Positions 27,404 through 37,000 are shown, numbered from the stretch's first letter. The stretch is DNA of 64,000 nt from Microbispora hainanensis (GCF_006874475.1 NZ_VIRM01000010.1:62001-126000); one strand, 5' to 3'. Program-made: numbers and translations. Notes: a model not told the origin generated them from the letters alone.

Positions 27404-28269
27404 CCGGCTCGCCGGCGCTGCTCCTCGTCGGCCACGGCACGCGGGACGCGGCCGGAGTCCGCGGCTTCCACCTCCTGGTCGAGGAGGTGGCCGCCCGCTC
27501 CCCCGTCCCGGTCGCCGGCGGGTTCATCGAACTGTCCTACCCGCCGCTGCGTGCGGCGGTCGCGACGCTGACCGATGCCGGGCACACCAGACTCGGCGTG
27601 GTTCCGCTCGTGCTGGTCGCGGCCGGGCACGCCAAGGGCGACGTGCCCGCCGCGCTGCGCCGGGAGGCGCTCCGCCACCCCGGCCTCGGCTACGCGTACG
27701 GCAGGCCACTCGGGCCGCACCCCACCCTGCTCCAGTTGCTCGACGAGCGGCTCGACGCGGTGCTCGACCCGTCCGAGCGCCCGGAGACGACCGTCGTGCT
27801 CGTCGGCCGCGGCTCCTCCGACCCCGATGCGAACGCCGAGCACGTCAAGGTGGCCCGGCTGCTGTGGGAGGGTCGCGGCCTGGCCGGCGTCGAGCCCGCG
27901 TTCATCAGCCTCGCCGATCCCGGCGTGCCGGCCGCGCTCGAACGGGCCCGGCTGCTCGGCGCCCGCCGGATCGTCGTCCTGCCCTACTTCCTGTTCAGCG
28001 GCGTGCTCCCGGACCGTACGGCCGCGCAGGCACGAGAGTGGGCCGCGGCGCACCCCGAGGTCGACGTGCGCTGCGCCGACGTGATCGGGCCCGCGCCCGC
28101 GCTGGCCGGCCTCGTGCTGGAGCGCTACCACGAGGCGCTGCGCGGCGACATCCGGATGAACTGCGACACCTGCCTCTACCGGGTGCCGCTGCCGGGCCAC
28201 GAGCACCGGGTGGGCGCCGCACAGCATCCGCACCACCATCCGGACGACCCGGCGCACGTGCACGCCTAG
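27400..28269 (+). CDS. CbiX-type sirohydrochlorin cobaltochelatase-like protein
   Basis: Two-domain CbiX-like chelatase of 289 residues (first motif LLLVGHGTRDAAG, second TTVVLVGRGSSDPDAN), expected to insert cobalt into sirohydrochlorin. The C-terminus carries a cysteine pair in MNCDTCLYR and a His-rich tail (HPHHHPDD), likely metal-binding. The start has an excellent GGGAGGA site. Last gene of the operon; the downstream end is a 17-bp tandem repeat that contains its TAG stop. Having both CbiX and CobN in one operon is notable. Confidence 0.85.
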   Translation: MTGSPALLLVGHGTRDAAGVRGFHLLVEEVAARSPVPVAGGFIELSYPPLRAAVATLTDAGHTRLGVVPLVLVAAGHAKGDVPAALRREALRHPGLGYAYGRPLGPHPTLLQLLDERLDAVLDPSERPETTVVLVGRGSSDPDANAEHVKVARLLWEGRGLAGVEPAFISLADPGVPAALERARLLGARRIVVLPYFLFSGVLPDRTAAQAREWAAAHPEVDVRCADVIGPAPALAGLVLERYHEALRGDIRMNCDTCLYRVPLPGHEHRVGAAQHPHHHPDDPAHVHA

Positions 28270-28322
28270 GAGGCGCTGCCGGCTAGGAGGCGCTGCCGGC
28301 TAGGAGGCGCTGCCGGCTAGGA
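28267..28322. repeat. 17-bp tandem repeat covering two convergent stop codons
   Basis: Three perfect copies of TAGGAGGCGCTGCCGGC plus a partial fourth. The first unit begins with the TAG stop of cbiX; the last CTAG includes the stop of the sirtuin gene on the other strand. CTAG at each unit boundary reads as a stop on both strands. Confidence 0.95.
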
Positions 28323-29189
28323 GATGCTCCGCAGAATGGTGGTGAGGGTCGCGCCGAGCGGGGCGTCGAAGGTCATCAGCGCCTCCCCGTCGCCCCGGGT
28401 GGGCCCCTGGTTGATGATCGCGACGGGAATCGAGCGGGCGGCGGCGCGCCGGACGAACCGGTAGCCCGACATGACGGTCAGCGAGGACCCGAGGACGAGC
28501 AGCAGACCGGCCCGCTCGGTCAGCGCGTAGCACTCATCGACCCGTGACGGCGGCACGTTCTCGCCGAAGAACACCACGTCGGGCTTGAGCACGCCGCCGC
28601 AGCCCCCGCAGTCCACGGTGCGGAACGTCTCGATCTCGTCCGCGTCCAGGACGGCGTCACCGTCCGGGTTGATCATCTCGGAGCTGGCCTGCCAGCCGGG
28701 GTTGGCCGCCCGCAGGCGCCGGTCGAGCGCCTCCCGGGAGCTGCGCTGGCCGCAGCCCAGGCAGCGCACCCGGTGCAGGCTGCCGTGCAGTTCGACGACC
28801 TCGCGCGCGCCCGCCGCCTGGTGCAGGCCGTCCACGTTCTGCGTGATGATCCCCGCGACCAGGCCACGACGCTGCAGCTCGGCGACCGCCCGGTGCCCGG
28901 CATTGGGCGTGGCGTCCACGATGTGACGCCACCCAAGGTGGCTGCGCGCCCAGTAGCGCCTGCGGGCGGGGGCGCTGCTCACGAACCTCTGGTAGGTCAT
29001 CGGCTCGGCCCTGCGCCTGCGTCCGGTCTCTCCGCGGTAGTCCGGGATCCCCGACTCGGTCGACAGGCCGGCCCCGCTGAGGATCACCACCTCGCCGTCG
29101 GCCACGAGATCGGTCAACAGTCCCAGCCGCTCGGCAATCCCCGCGTCGTGTGCCACAGTCACGCATCCATGGTGCCCCAACCTGCGCAC
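28317..29189 (-). CDS. Sir2-family NAD-dependent protein deacylase
   Basis: Sirtuin of 290 residues. Visible are the NAD-binding motif [15 protein letters not shown], the catalytic [12 protein letters not shown] and [11 protein letters not shown] segments, a zinc site from two CxxC pairs (CLGCG, CGGCG) and VVFFGENVP. It removes acyl groups from lysines using NAD. The GTG at 29189 lies 4 bases after the stop of the YceI gene; an internal GTG at 29162 is an alternative start. It is convergent with the cobalamin operon. Confidence 0.9.
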   Translation of the reverse strand: MRRLGHHGCVTVAHDAGIAERLGLLTDLVADGEVVILSGAGLSTESGIPDYRGETGRRRRAEPMTYQRFVSSAPARRRYWARSHLGWRHIVDATPNAGHRAVAELQRRGLVAGIITQNVDGLHQAAGAREVVELHGSLHRVRCLGCGQRSSREALDRRLRAANPGWQASSEMINPDGDAVLDADEIETFRTVDCGGCGGVLKPDVVFFGENVPPSRVDECYALTERAGLLLVLGSSLTVMSGYRFVRRAAARSIPVAIINQGPTRGDGEALMTFDAPLGATLTTILRSIS

Positions 29190-29192
29190 AGG

Positions 29193-29750
29193 TCAGCCCC
29201 GCCCCTCCCCCAGCCGTACGTCGAAGATGACCTCGACCTCGTCGCGCAGCTTGAGCGCTCCGAAAAACGCGGTGTAGGGGCGGATGCCCCACTGGGACTG
29301 CACGACGGTCGCCCGGCCGCGTGCCCGTCCCTCCGCGAGCGCGCCGTACACCGTGACCGGCCGCGTGACGCCTGCGATGGTCAAATCCCCCTCGATGTGG
29401 AACGCGTCGGGATCCCCCTCGACGCGGGTCGACCGGAACGTGACCAGAGGGTGTCGATCCGCTTTGAGGACCTTCTCGCGCATGTTCTTCTCGATCTCGA
29501 CGCGGTCGGAGTCGGTGAGCGGCTTCACCCCGCCCGTGCCCTCCCTGACTCGCATCGAGGCCACCTCGGCCTCCGCCGTCACCCGGCAGCTCGCCGGGTC
29601 GTCCGGCCTCACCACGGCCTCACCCCGCCACCGGGTGACCTCGATCGTCAGATCGTGCCCGGCCTTGGCGCCCAGTCCGGCGCGCCCGGTGAGGACCAGG
29701 AGCCGGCCGGACCTCGGCCCCAACGCGTACGTGCCCGCCTCGACGTCCAT
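29193..29750 (-). CDS. YceI family protein
   Basis: Lipocalin-like YceI domain, about 185 residues, of the type that binds isoprenoid-like lipids. Conserved elements are GTYALGPRSGRLLV, GHDLTIEVTRW, a HPLVTFRSTRV segment and LTIAGVTRPVTV. I prefer the ATG at 29750 (MDVEAGTYAL) because it coincides with the domain start; an upstream ATG at 29810 would add 20 non-conserved residues. No signal peptide is visible. It probably shares a transcript with the sirtuin gene 4 bases downstream. Confidence 0.8.
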   Translation of the reverse strand: MDVEAGTYALGPRSGRLLVLTGRAGLGAKAGHDLTIEVTRWRGEAVVRPDDPASCRVTAEAEVASMRVREGTGGVKPLTDSDRVEIEKNMREKVLKADRHPLVTFRSTRVEGDPDAFHIEGDLTIAGVTRPVTVYGALAEGRARGRATVVQSQWGIRPYTAFFGALKLRDEVEVIFDVRLGEGRG

Positions 29751-29836
29751 TTGGTGGGCATTCCCGCGGAACGGCCGGGGAATGTCGGCCCCGGATGACA
29801 TCGTGGGCATTCAACCGCCCCAGAAGGAGAAGGATC

Positions 29837-30256
29837 ATGAGCGAACCCGCGTCGTTCACCCTGCGGCCCGTCGGCGTCGTACGCTCCGCGCTGACCGATC
29901 GCACCGAGGCTCCGCGGCAGGGGCGTGAGGGCGCACCGGACGCCTGGCTGGAGATCGACCCCGCCGTCGCGGAGGCCCTCGACGGGGTGACGACGGGCGA
30001 CGAGGTGCTCGTCCTCACCTGGTTCCACCAGGCCGACCGCGAAGCCCTGCGGGTGCACCCCCGCGGGGAGACGAGCAACCCGCTGACCGGCGTGTTCGCC
30101 ACCCGCTCCCCCGACCGCCCCAACCCCGTCGGCCTGCATCGGGTCACCGTCCTGGAGACCGACCCGGCACGAGGCCTGCGCGTGCACCCCCTGGAGGCCA
30201 TCGACGGCACACCTGTGGTCGACATCAAGCCCGTGCTCGATGCGGTCGAGCGCTGA
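29837..30256 (+). CDS. TrmO/TsaA-like (UPF0066) protein, probable tRNA N6-methyltransferase
   Basis: Protein of 139 residues of the TsaA/VirR/TrmO family, which uses SAM to methylate t6A37 in threonine tRNAs in the studied member. Visible are RPVGVVRS, EVLVLTWFHQADR, FATRSPDRPNPVGLHRV and TPVVDIKP, all diagnostic. The ATG has an AAGGAGAAGG ribosome site. It is a short version lacking the C-terminal extension of E. coli TrmO. Confidence 0.85.
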   Translation: MSEPASFTLRPVGVVRSALTDRTEAPRQGREGAPDAWLEIDPAVAEALDGVTTGDEVLVLTWFHQADREALRVHPRGETSNPLTGVFATRSPDRPNPVGLHRVTVLETDPARGLRVHPLEAIDGTPVVDIKPVLDAVER

Positions 30257-30273
30257 CACCCTGCCGAGCCCCT

Positions 30274-32913
30274 TTACGTTGTAGATTCGTTTCGCACTCG
30301 CCGGGCTGTTCCCAGGCGGTGGTAGGTGAAGGCCCAGCGGTCGGTGCCTTCTTTGCGGCGGGTGTAGCGCTCGGGGTGCTGGTATCGGTCGCGGTTGTGG
30401 AACTGGCAGGCCGGTCCGAGCAGCTTCAGGTCGGTGAGGCCGCCGGTGCTCCAGTTGTCGGCGTGGTCGATCTGGCACATGGTGGCCGAGAGTGGGCAGC
30501 CGTCGATCCAGCAGGTGGCATACCGGGCGAACACGGCCCTGCGCTGGGCGGGGGTGGCCAGGCGGACCTTGCGGCCCATGTCCAGGACCTGTCCGTCGGC
30601 GTTCATGACGATCCGGACCAGGGTGCTGGTGCGGGCGAGGCGGTGCACGCTGGAGAGGGGCAGTACCTGCCCGGTGGCCAGCAGCAACCCCGGCACCATC
30701 CCCAACGACGCCCCCAACGCTGGTCCCAGTGACGCCCCCAGCCCCGTCCCCGGGAACGCCCCGGGCGGCGTGCCTGCCGACGCTTCCGGAGCTGCCCCCG
30801 GAGCTGCTCCCGGTGACGCACCCTGCGCCGCTCCTTGCGCCGCTCCCGGCGTCCCTCGCCCGGCTCCCGGTGCTGTTCCCGATGCCCTCCCGGGTGATGT
30901 CTCCGGCTCCGGTCCCGGCCCGCCGGGCATCGTTCCCGATGCCCCCTGTGCTGTTCCCAGCGCCTGCGTCGCGTGGGAGCAGCGTGCATCGCCGCCGCAC
31001 CGGCACGCGCCCCGGCCATGCCGGCACTCCCCCGCAGGCCGAGACCCGGCGTGGGTGTGACGTGCGGAGGCGTCCTCGGGAGGAGGATCCGGCCACGCCG
31101 CCTGCGATGGCGATGCGCCCGAAGACGCTATGTCCGCGGGCGCTGTGTCCGAGTGCCCGCCACCGTCGGCAGGCCATGCCGACGCGCCCTGCCGGGCGTG
31201 CGGTGATCCAGTCTGAGTCGCGGCACGGTCGCCGTCTCCGCCCGTGGCGGGCGCGCTCTCGTCACCCTCGGCAGAGCTGGTGCTCTCGGCGGCGTCACAC
31301 TCGGTGAAGGCGGTGCTTATAGTGTCGCGTGGCTCGCACTCGCCGGGCCGCCGCTCGTCGGCCCCGCGCTCACCGTCTCCGCAACCGCGAGGCTCCTCAC
31401 CGCGAAGTCCGGCCGTGGCATCGGCGGAGCCAGGGGCAGGGGCAGGGGCGAAGCCGGTGGCAGGGGCGGCGAAGGCGCCGGTGGCGGGGGCAGCATCGGC
31501 TTCGCGCACGTCACCGAGGCCGCTCTCTGCGGTAGCGCAGGCGTCGGCGGTAGCTTCCTCACCCGGGCCGTCGGCGCATCCTGTCCCGGCGGCCGCAGCC
31601 CTGTCGGCACCGGCATCTGCCTCTGCCTCTGCCTCTGCCTTTGCAGTGTCGACCTCGTCAGGAGTGCCGGGGGCGTCGGTGCCGCCCGCGTGGTCGGGGT
31701 CGCTCATCGAGCTGGAGACACTGTCGTCGGCTTCGGCGGGAGCGGGGTCGTCCGTGCCGTCAGCGGCGGGGTCGGTGCAGTCTTCGGTGGCCGGGTCGGT
31801 GTTTTCGGGGTCGGTGGGGAGGGATTCGGCGCTGACCACGACGAGGAGTTCGGTGACGATCTTCTGCTCCAGCAGCGCGGCGATCAGGGCGTCCGCTTGG
31901 CGCTCCGTCAGCGTGCGGTCATCGCCGTCGGCCTTCTTCTTGGCGTACTCGTGCAACAGGGTCATCAGGCGGGCGCCGGGTTCACGGGGAATGTAGAACT
32001 CTCCTTCCACACCGCCGCCCTTGCCCGGGCGGACCCGCAGGAAGCGCCGCTCGTAGTCGGCCTGCTCATCGCGTTCTTCGCCGTCGGGGTCGAGCACCGC
32101 CCGCAAATGGCGGCCGGCCTTGGCCACCTCCGCCGCCCCGGCTTTGCCCGCCAGCTCCACCAAAATCGGCTCCGCCAGTGCGGCCTGCTCATCGGTCAGC
32201 CCGGCGACAGCGGCGCAGATGGCCTCCACCACCCCCGCCGCCAACTCACCCGCAGCGAACTTCTCCCGCACCACCGGCAGCCGCGGCAGCTCCGCCCCCA
32301 ACATCAGCAGGCGGCCCGCACCACCCACCGTCATCCCACCGCTAGTGCGCAACCACGACCGGGTGGAGGCATGCCCATGCTGCTTGGCCTGCCCCGCTCG
32401 ATGGACCCGGCCTACCCGGTCGGCCAGGGCGCAGGTGATCCGATCCCGGGCGAACAGCAACTCCTCCGCCTCAGCCAGACACATATCCACGTCGTCGGGA
32501 AGCGGGACCAGCGCCAGCTCCTGCGCCACCTCACGAACAGACCCCACCACCACCCACGACGACCGCGCATGGCCCCGACCACGGCCACCCGCATCAGCGG
32601 CATCACCACGGGCGGCACCCGCGCCGCCAGCGTCCGCACGGGCGGCATCCACGCCAGCGCCGTCCATGCCAGCGGCATTCGCATCGGCGGCATCGGTGTG
32701 GGTGGCATCCGTGCCCGGGGCGTCCGTGCTTGCGCCACCGGTCGCGGCGGTGGGCTGCGGCGGCTCGAAGTTGATGATCGGGAAGGGTGCGCGGGCGGAT
32801 GAGCCGTCGGACGACCACAGCGGGGAATTGGCGATCAGACGGTCCCACCACTCACCGTCGCCATCGTTCGAACGACGAAGGCGCTCAGGATCGATGCCGA
32901 ACAGATCCATCAC
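30274..32913 (-). CDS. DUF222/HNH endonuclease protein with very long low-complexity insert
   Basis: Actinobacterial 13E12-type protein of 879 residues. DUF222 occupies roughly residues 115-360. The C-terminal HNH domain (about 770-865) shows CWIDGCP, QIDHADNWSTGGLTDL and CQFHNRDRYQHP, with zinc-binding Cys and the catalytic His in place. Between them lies an insert of about 375 residues rich in Ala, Gly, Pro, Asp and Thr, with APGAAPG-type repeats and an EAEAEAEAD run from a 6-bp repeat; homologues normally have only a short linker. The start is GTG 32913 or ATG 32910. Function is unknown; these proteins occur in many copies and are sometimes viewed as mobile. Confidence 0.85.
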   Translation of the reverse strand: MMDLFGIDPERLRRSNDGDGEWWDRLIANSPLWSSDGSSARAPFPIINFEPPQPTAATGGASTDAPGTDATHTDAADANAAGMDGAGVDAARADAGGAGAARGDAADAGGRGRGHARSSWVVVGSVREVAQELALVPLPDDVDMCLAEAEELLFARDRITCALADRVGRVHRAGQAKQHGHASTRSWLRTSGGMTVGGAGRLLMLGAELPRLPVVREKFAAGELAAGVVEAICAAVAGLTDEQAALAEPILVELAGKAGAAEVAKAGRHLRAVLDPDGEERDEQADYERRFLRVRPGKGGGVEGEFYIPREPGARLMTLLHEYAKKKADGDDRTLTERQADALIAALLEQKIVTELLVVVSAESLPTDPENTDPATEDCTDPAADGTDDPAPAEADDSVSSSMSDPDHAGGTDAPGTPDEVDTAKAEAEAEADAGADRAAAAGTGCADGPGEEATADACATAESGLGDVREADAAPATGAFAAPATGFAPAPAPGSADATAGLRGEEPRGCGDGERGADERRPGECEPRDTISTAFTECDAAESTSSAEGDESAPATGGDGDRAATQTGSPHARQGASAWPADGGGHSDTAPADIASSGASPSQAAWPDPPPEDASARHTHAGSRPAGECRHGRGACRCGGDARCSHATQALGTAQGASGTMPGGPGPEPETSPGRASGTAPGAGRGTPGAAQGAAQGASPGAAPGAAPEASAGTPPGAFPGTGLGASLGPALGASLGMVPGLLLATGQVLPLSSVHRLARTSTLVRIVMNADGQVLDMGRKVRLATPAQRRAVFARYATCWIDGCPLSATMCQIDHADNWSTGGLTDLKLLGPACQFHNRDRYQHPERYTRRKEGTDRWAFTYHRLGTARRVRNESTT

Positions 32914-33022
32914 ACCCCCATCAAGAGATTCGAAAACTTGTATTAATTTTCTCGTCTCTCCGGGGCTAGTGCAAGATCAACTAGAAATCTCTTGGAATCA
33001 CAGATTGGGGGATCCGCACTGG

Positions 33023-33184
33023 TCACGAGGGCAGTCCGCCACGGGCGGGCAGGCCCCGCCAGGAGCTGTGGCAGGCGACCGCGAAGGCGGCTGCCGAGAT
33101 GCCTCGCTTGAGGCGGTCCGCCGAGCGCAGGCCGTCCAGGATCGCGCTGCGGTAGCCCGCGAGGAACGTGCCGCCGATCTCACC
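33023..33184 (-). pseudogene. Possible gene fragment
   Basis: A stretch of 53 codons on the minus strand, ending in TGA and directly preceded by an in-frame TAA, reads as ordinary protein (for example GEIGGTFLAGYRSAILDGLR, then SADRLKRGISAAAFAVAC). It has no start codon of its own and no partner domain nearby, so it looks like the remains of a gene. I cannot name the family. Confidence 0.25.
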
Positions 33185-33515
33185 TTAAGGCGATATCGAG
33201 CGAGGATCAGACTTTGCACCCTTTATAAAACTGGCGCGAATACTGGGAACAAACCGGCTCTGAGCCACCCGGCAATCAATTTGAGATTTCACCAACGCGA
33301 AAATCGTCCGCCGTTCTCGTTGCAAACGCGATAACCGAGCCGAGCACAGGGGTTTCCCGCGAGACGCGGTGCCGCCGGCGTTCGCATGGAGTGCGGATCG
33401 TGCCGCCTGCGCCATGCCCAGGCGTCCGAGCTGAGTTCGGGATAGGTAGGACCTGTTCCCGATGTGCGGGTCGTCGGCCGGCCACTCGCGCCGGCCACGG
33501 CACGTGTCAGATGTG

Positions 33516-33529
33516 TGTTAGCGCTAACA
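33516..33529. promoter_or_regulatory. LacI-type operator, perfect palindrome
   Basis: TGTTAGCGCTAACA, a perfect 14-bp palindrome with the central CG typical of LacI/GalR-family operators. It lies about 590 bp before the GH95 start. Near-identical sites precede the GH51 and GH43 genes. Confidence 0.7.
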
Positions 33530-33712
33530 TTTTAGGCTCGTCTTCGTCCTCCTCCATCTCGGGAGATCGGCCGGTGGTGGTGGAGCGGAGCAAAGCCGAG
33601 GTGAGGGCATGGTGTCAAGTGACCCGATAGTACGGACCCCATCGAGACTGGGCGTGAACTCGGCCCAACTGCCACCTCAGGGAATCTCCGCACTCAGGGG
33701 CGAGCACGGCGA

Positions 33713-33725
33713 ATGAAACTTTCAT
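33713..33725. promoter_or_regulatory. Operator-like palindrome ATGAAACTTTCAT
   Basis: Perfect inverted repeat ATGAAA-C-TTTCAT upstream of the GH95 gene. Its GAAANTTTC core resembles motifs reported upstream of actinomycete polysaccharide-degradation genes. A protein has not been identified. Confidence 0.4.
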
Positions 33726-33821
33726 CCGATGACTGCGTTCCCGATCACAGACGCGCTGCGGCGGACCCGGGATCGGGGGTTGATTCATGCGACACCGGGC
33801 TTTCTCGGCAGAATCCTGCTC

Positions 33822-33850
33822 TTGACACATTTCGCCGAGTTTTTCACACT
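33822..33850 (+). promoter_or_regulatory. Candidate promoter for the GH95 gene
   Basis: TTGACA followed after 17 bases by CACACT. The -35 box is perfect, the -10 box weak. It would give a leader of roughly 260 bases. Confidence 0.35.
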
Positions 33851-34119
33851 GAGCCGCGAGGCGGTCTCCCGCTGTCCGGTGGTGGTGCGCGGGGCGGAGA
33901 CCCGCCGTTCGCGACGCCCTCATGGTGTGCGCTCCCTCACCCGCAAGCATGGCGCCCAGCGCTGAATGTCCCCGCGTTTCCCCTTTCCCTATTGCAGTCA
34001 TGGAGGCTCAGGCACGGGCGCACGCGCCGGTCGGCCACCTTCGGGTTCCCGCACCTGCATCGGCCCTGTCGAATCGATTCCGAGCGTCCCTCACCCCCCC
34101 ATGGACTTGGAGAGCTGAA

Positions 34120-36972
34120 TTGTCTGACTTCACCCGACGGCAAATGCTGCGATTCGGCGCGGTCGGAGCCGGAGCCGCGCTGGCGCCGTTCCAGTGGACG
34201 GCGGCCGCCCGGGCCGCGGTGGCGGTCCCTCCCGAGGTGAGCGCCGCGAACGATCTGGCCCTCTGGTACGACGAGAGCGCCGGCACCGACTGGCTGCGCG
34301 CGCTGCCGATCGGCAACGGCCGGCTGGGCGCGATGGTGTTCGGCAACGTCGACACCGAGCGGTTGCAGCTCAACGAGGACACCGTCTGGGCCGGCGGGCC
34401 GTACGACCAGAGCAACACGAGGGGCGCGGGAGCTCTGGGGCAGATCCGGCAACTGGTCTTCCAGAACCAGTGGAGCCAGGCCCAGAGTCTCATCGACCAG
34501 AACATGCTGGGCAACCCCTCGGCCCAGCTGGCGTACCAGACCGTCGGCAACCTGCGGCTCACCTTCGGCAGCAGCAGCGGAGTCTCGGAGTACAGCCGTG
34601 TCCTGGATCTGACCACGGCCACCACGACCACGACGTACCTGCAGAACGGCGTGCGCTACCGGCGTGAGGTGCTCGCGAGCGCGCCGGACCAGGTGATCGC
34701 CATCCGCCTCACCGCCGACAGGGGCGGCTCGATCACGTTCTCCGCGACGTTCGACAGCCCCCAGCGGACCACGCGCTCCAGCCCGGACGGCACGACGGTG
34801 GCGCTCGACGGCGTCTCGGGCGACCAGCGTGGCCTGGCGGGCAAGGTCAGATTCCTGGCGCTGGCCAAGGCCGTGGCCGACGGCGGCACGGTCAGCAGCT
34901 CCGGCGGCACCCTCCAGGTGCGCAACGCCAACAGCGTGACCGTGCTGATCTCCATCGGCTCCAGCTACGTGAACTACAAGGACACCGGCGGCGACTACCA
35001 GGGCATCGCGCGGCGCTATCTCGACGCCGTCAACGGCAGGACGTACGACGACCTGCGCGCCCGCCATGTCGCCGACTACCAGCGGCTGTTCGGGCGCACC
35101 ACACTCGACCTCGGCCGCACCTCGGCGGCCGACCAGCCGACAGACGTGCGGATCGCGCAGCACGCGAACACCAACGATCCGCAGTTCTCGGTGCTGCTGT
35201 TCCAGTTCGGCCGCTATCTGCTGATCTCCTCCTCGCGGCCGGGGACCCAGCCGGCCAACCTCCAGGGCATCTGGAACGACTCCCTCAGCCCGTCGTGGGA
35301 TTCCAAGTACACGCTGAACGCGAACCTGCCGATGAACTACTGGCCCGCCGACACCACGAATCTGTCGGAGTGCTACGAGCCGGTGTTCGGCATGATCAAC
35401 GACCTCACGGTCACGGGCGCCCGCACGGCTCGGGTGCAGTACAACGCCGGAGGCTGGGTCACCCACCACAACACCGACGCGTGGCGGGGCAGCTCGGTCG
35501 TCGACGGCGCGTTATGGGGCATGTGGCAGACCGGCGGCGCCTGGCTGGCCACCATGATCTGGGACCACTACCTGTTCACCGGCGACGTCGACTTCCTCCG
35601 GCAGAACTACCCGGCGATGAAGGGCGCGGCGCAGTTCTTCCTCGACACCCTCGTGCAGGAGCCGAGCCTGGGCTACCTGGTCACGAACCCCTCGAACTCC
35701 CCGGAGCTGGCCCACCACTCGGGTGTCAGCGTGTGCGCAGGCCCGACGATGGACAACCAGATCCTGCGTGACCTGTTCAACGGCTGCGCCAAGGCCGGCG
35801 AGGTCCTCGGCGTGGACGCGAGCTTCCGGAGCCAGGTCCTGGCCGCCCGGGACCGGCTTCCTCCGATGAAGGTCGGCTCGCGCGGCAACATCCAGGAGTG
35901 GCTGTACGACTGGGTGGAGACCGAGCAGAACCACCGGCACGTCTCGCACCTGTACGGCCTGCACCCCAGCAACCAGATCACCAAGCGCGGCACCCCCACG
36001 CTCTACAACGCCGCGCGGCGGACCCTCGAACTACGTGGTGACGACGGCACCGGCTGGTCGCTGGCCTGGAAGATCAACTACTGGGCGCGGATGGAGGAGG
36101 GCAACCGGGCACGTAACCTGATCGGCCTCCTGGTGCGGACCGACCGGCTCGCGCCGAACATGTTCGACCTGCACCCCCCGTTCCAGATCGACGGCAACTT
36201 CGGCGCCACGTCCGGCATCGCCGAGATGCTGCTGCAGAGCCACAACGGCGAGCTGCACGTGCTGCCCGCGCTGCCCTCGGCGTGGCCGAGCGGGAAGGTG
36301 CAGGGCCTGCGGGGCCGCGGCGGCTACACCGTGGGGGCTACCTGGAGCTCTGATGGGAGCACCGAGATCCTCGTCAGATTCGACCGCACCGGCACGGTCA
36401 ACGTGCGCAACCGGAGCTTCACCGGCACCTACCAGGTGGTCGACGCCGAGAGCGGCAGCGCCGTCTCCGTCACCAAACCCGAGGCCGACGTCATCGCACT
36501 ACCCGGCCAGGCCGGCCGCACCTACCGCCTGACCGGGTCCGGCGGCGGCGGCACCCCCACCGGTTATGTGCGGATCGCCAACGCCGCCACCGGCCTGGTG
36601 CTGGACAGCGGCGGCAACGTGGCGTCGGGGTCGAACCTCAAGCAGTGGAACTGGGACGGCAGCACGAACCTCCAGTGGCAGCTCGTCGACCTGGGCGGCG
36701 GCTGGTATCGGATCGTCAACCGCACCAACGGCATGGTGGCCGACAGCTGGGGCAACACCGCCAACGGCGCCAACGCCAGGCAGGCGCCCTGGAACGGCGG
36801 CAACAACCAGCAGTGGCGCCTGAACGATCTCGGCAACGGCCGCTACCAGATCGTCAACCGCGGCACCGGCACCGCCCTCGACGGCATGGGCTACACCGCC
36901 GCCGGCTCCGCCGTCGGCATGTGGACGCCGAACAACAGCCCCAACAACCAGTGGACGATCACCGGCGTGTGA
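34120..36972 (+). CDS. Secreted GH95 alpha-L-fucosidase-type glycoside hydrolase with ricin-like lectin domain
   Basis: Protein of 950 residues. I place the start at TTG 34120, which has GGAGAG just upstream and yields a Tat signal ([18 protein letters not shown]). The GH95 catalytic region follows from about residue 45: LALWYDES and [14 protein letters not shown] at the start, [22 protein letters not shown] (asparagines that position water), [11 protein letters not shown] (candidate acid Glu) and [15 protein letters not shown]. The last ~140 residues form a ricin-type beta-trefoil with repeated QW motifs (LQWQL, QQWRL, NQWTI), a carbohydrate-binding module. GH95 enzymes hydrolyse alpha-1,2-L-fucosides or alpha-L-galactosides, for example of xyloglucan. 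Export is inferred from the Tat signal. Confidence 0.9.
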   Translation: MSDFTRRQMLRFGAVGAGAALAPFQWTAAARAAVAVPPEVSAANDLALWYDESAGTDWLRALPIGNGRLGAMVFGNVDTERLQLNEDTVWAGGPYDQSNTRGAGALGQIRQLVFQNQWSQAQSLIDQNMLGNPSAQLAYQTVGNLRLTFGSSSGVSEYSRVLDLTTATTTTTYLQNGVRYRREVLASAPDQVIAIRLTADRGGSITFSATFDSPQRTTRSSPDGTTVALDGVSGDQRGLAGKVRFLALAKAVADGGTVSSSGGTLQVRNANSVTVLISIGSSYVNYKDTGGDYQGIARRYLDAVNGRTYDDLRARHVADYQRLFGRTTLDLGRTSAADQPTDVRIAQHANTNDPQFSVLLFQFGRYLLISSSRPGTQPANLQGIWNDSLSPSWDSKYTLNANLPMNYWPADTTNLSECYEPVFGMINDLTVTGARTARVQYNAGGWVTHHNTDAWRGSSVVDGALWGMWQTGGAWLATMIWDHYLFTGDVDFLRQNYPAMKGAAQFFLDTLVQEPSLGYLVTNPSNSPELAHHSGVSVCAGPTMDNQILRDLFNGCAKAGEVLGVDASFRSQVLAARDRLPPMKVGSRGNIQEWLYDWVETEQNHRHVSHLYGLHPSNQITKRGTPTLYNAARRTLELRGDDGTGWSLAWKINYWARMEEGNRARNLIGLLVRTDRLAPNMFDLHPPFQIDGNFGATSGIAEMLLQSHNGELHVLPALPSAWPSGKVQGLRGRGGYTVGATWSSDGSTEILVRFDRTGTVNVRNRSFTGTYQVVDAESGSAVSVTKPEADVIALPGQAGRTYRLTGSGGGGTPTGYVRIANAATGLVLDSGGNVASGSNLKQWNWDGSTNLQWQLVDLGGGWYRIVNRTNGMVADSWGNTANGANARQAPWNGGNNQQWRLNDLGNGRYQIVNRGTGTALDGMGYTAAGSAVGMWTPNNSPNNQWTITGV

Positions 36973-37000
36973 CCGATCCGGGCAGGACGGAAGGGCATGT

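Larger units (their letters stand above)
32914..34119. other. Gene-poor region upstream of the GH95 gene
   Basis: About 1.2 kb with lower GC than its surroundings. It holds an AT-rich stretch ahead of the HNH gene, a possible gene remnant (33023-33184), a perfect LacI-type palindrome (33516-33529), a second palindrome (33713-33725) and a candidate promoter (TTGACA at 33822-33827, 17 bases, CACACT at 33845-33850) in front of the GH95 gene. Small open frames here have no recognisable features. Confidence 0.6.

Noticed and set aside
30274-32913. DUF222/HNH gene as a mobile intron or insertion sequence
   Set aside because: No terminal inverted repeats, target duplications or reverse transcriptase; it looks like an ordinary resident gene.
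33391-33630. Small open frame spanning the LacI-type palindrome
   Set aside because: No ribosome site, no family-like sequence, and it runs through the operator.
33729-33965. Plus-strand open frame of 78 codons before GH95
   Set aside because: No ribosome site or similarity; overlaps the candidate promoter and leader.
33615-34001. Minus-strand open frame of 128 codons upstream of GH95
   Set aside because: Composition is unstructured, no recognisable motif or ribosome site, and it lies across the candidate GH95 promoter.
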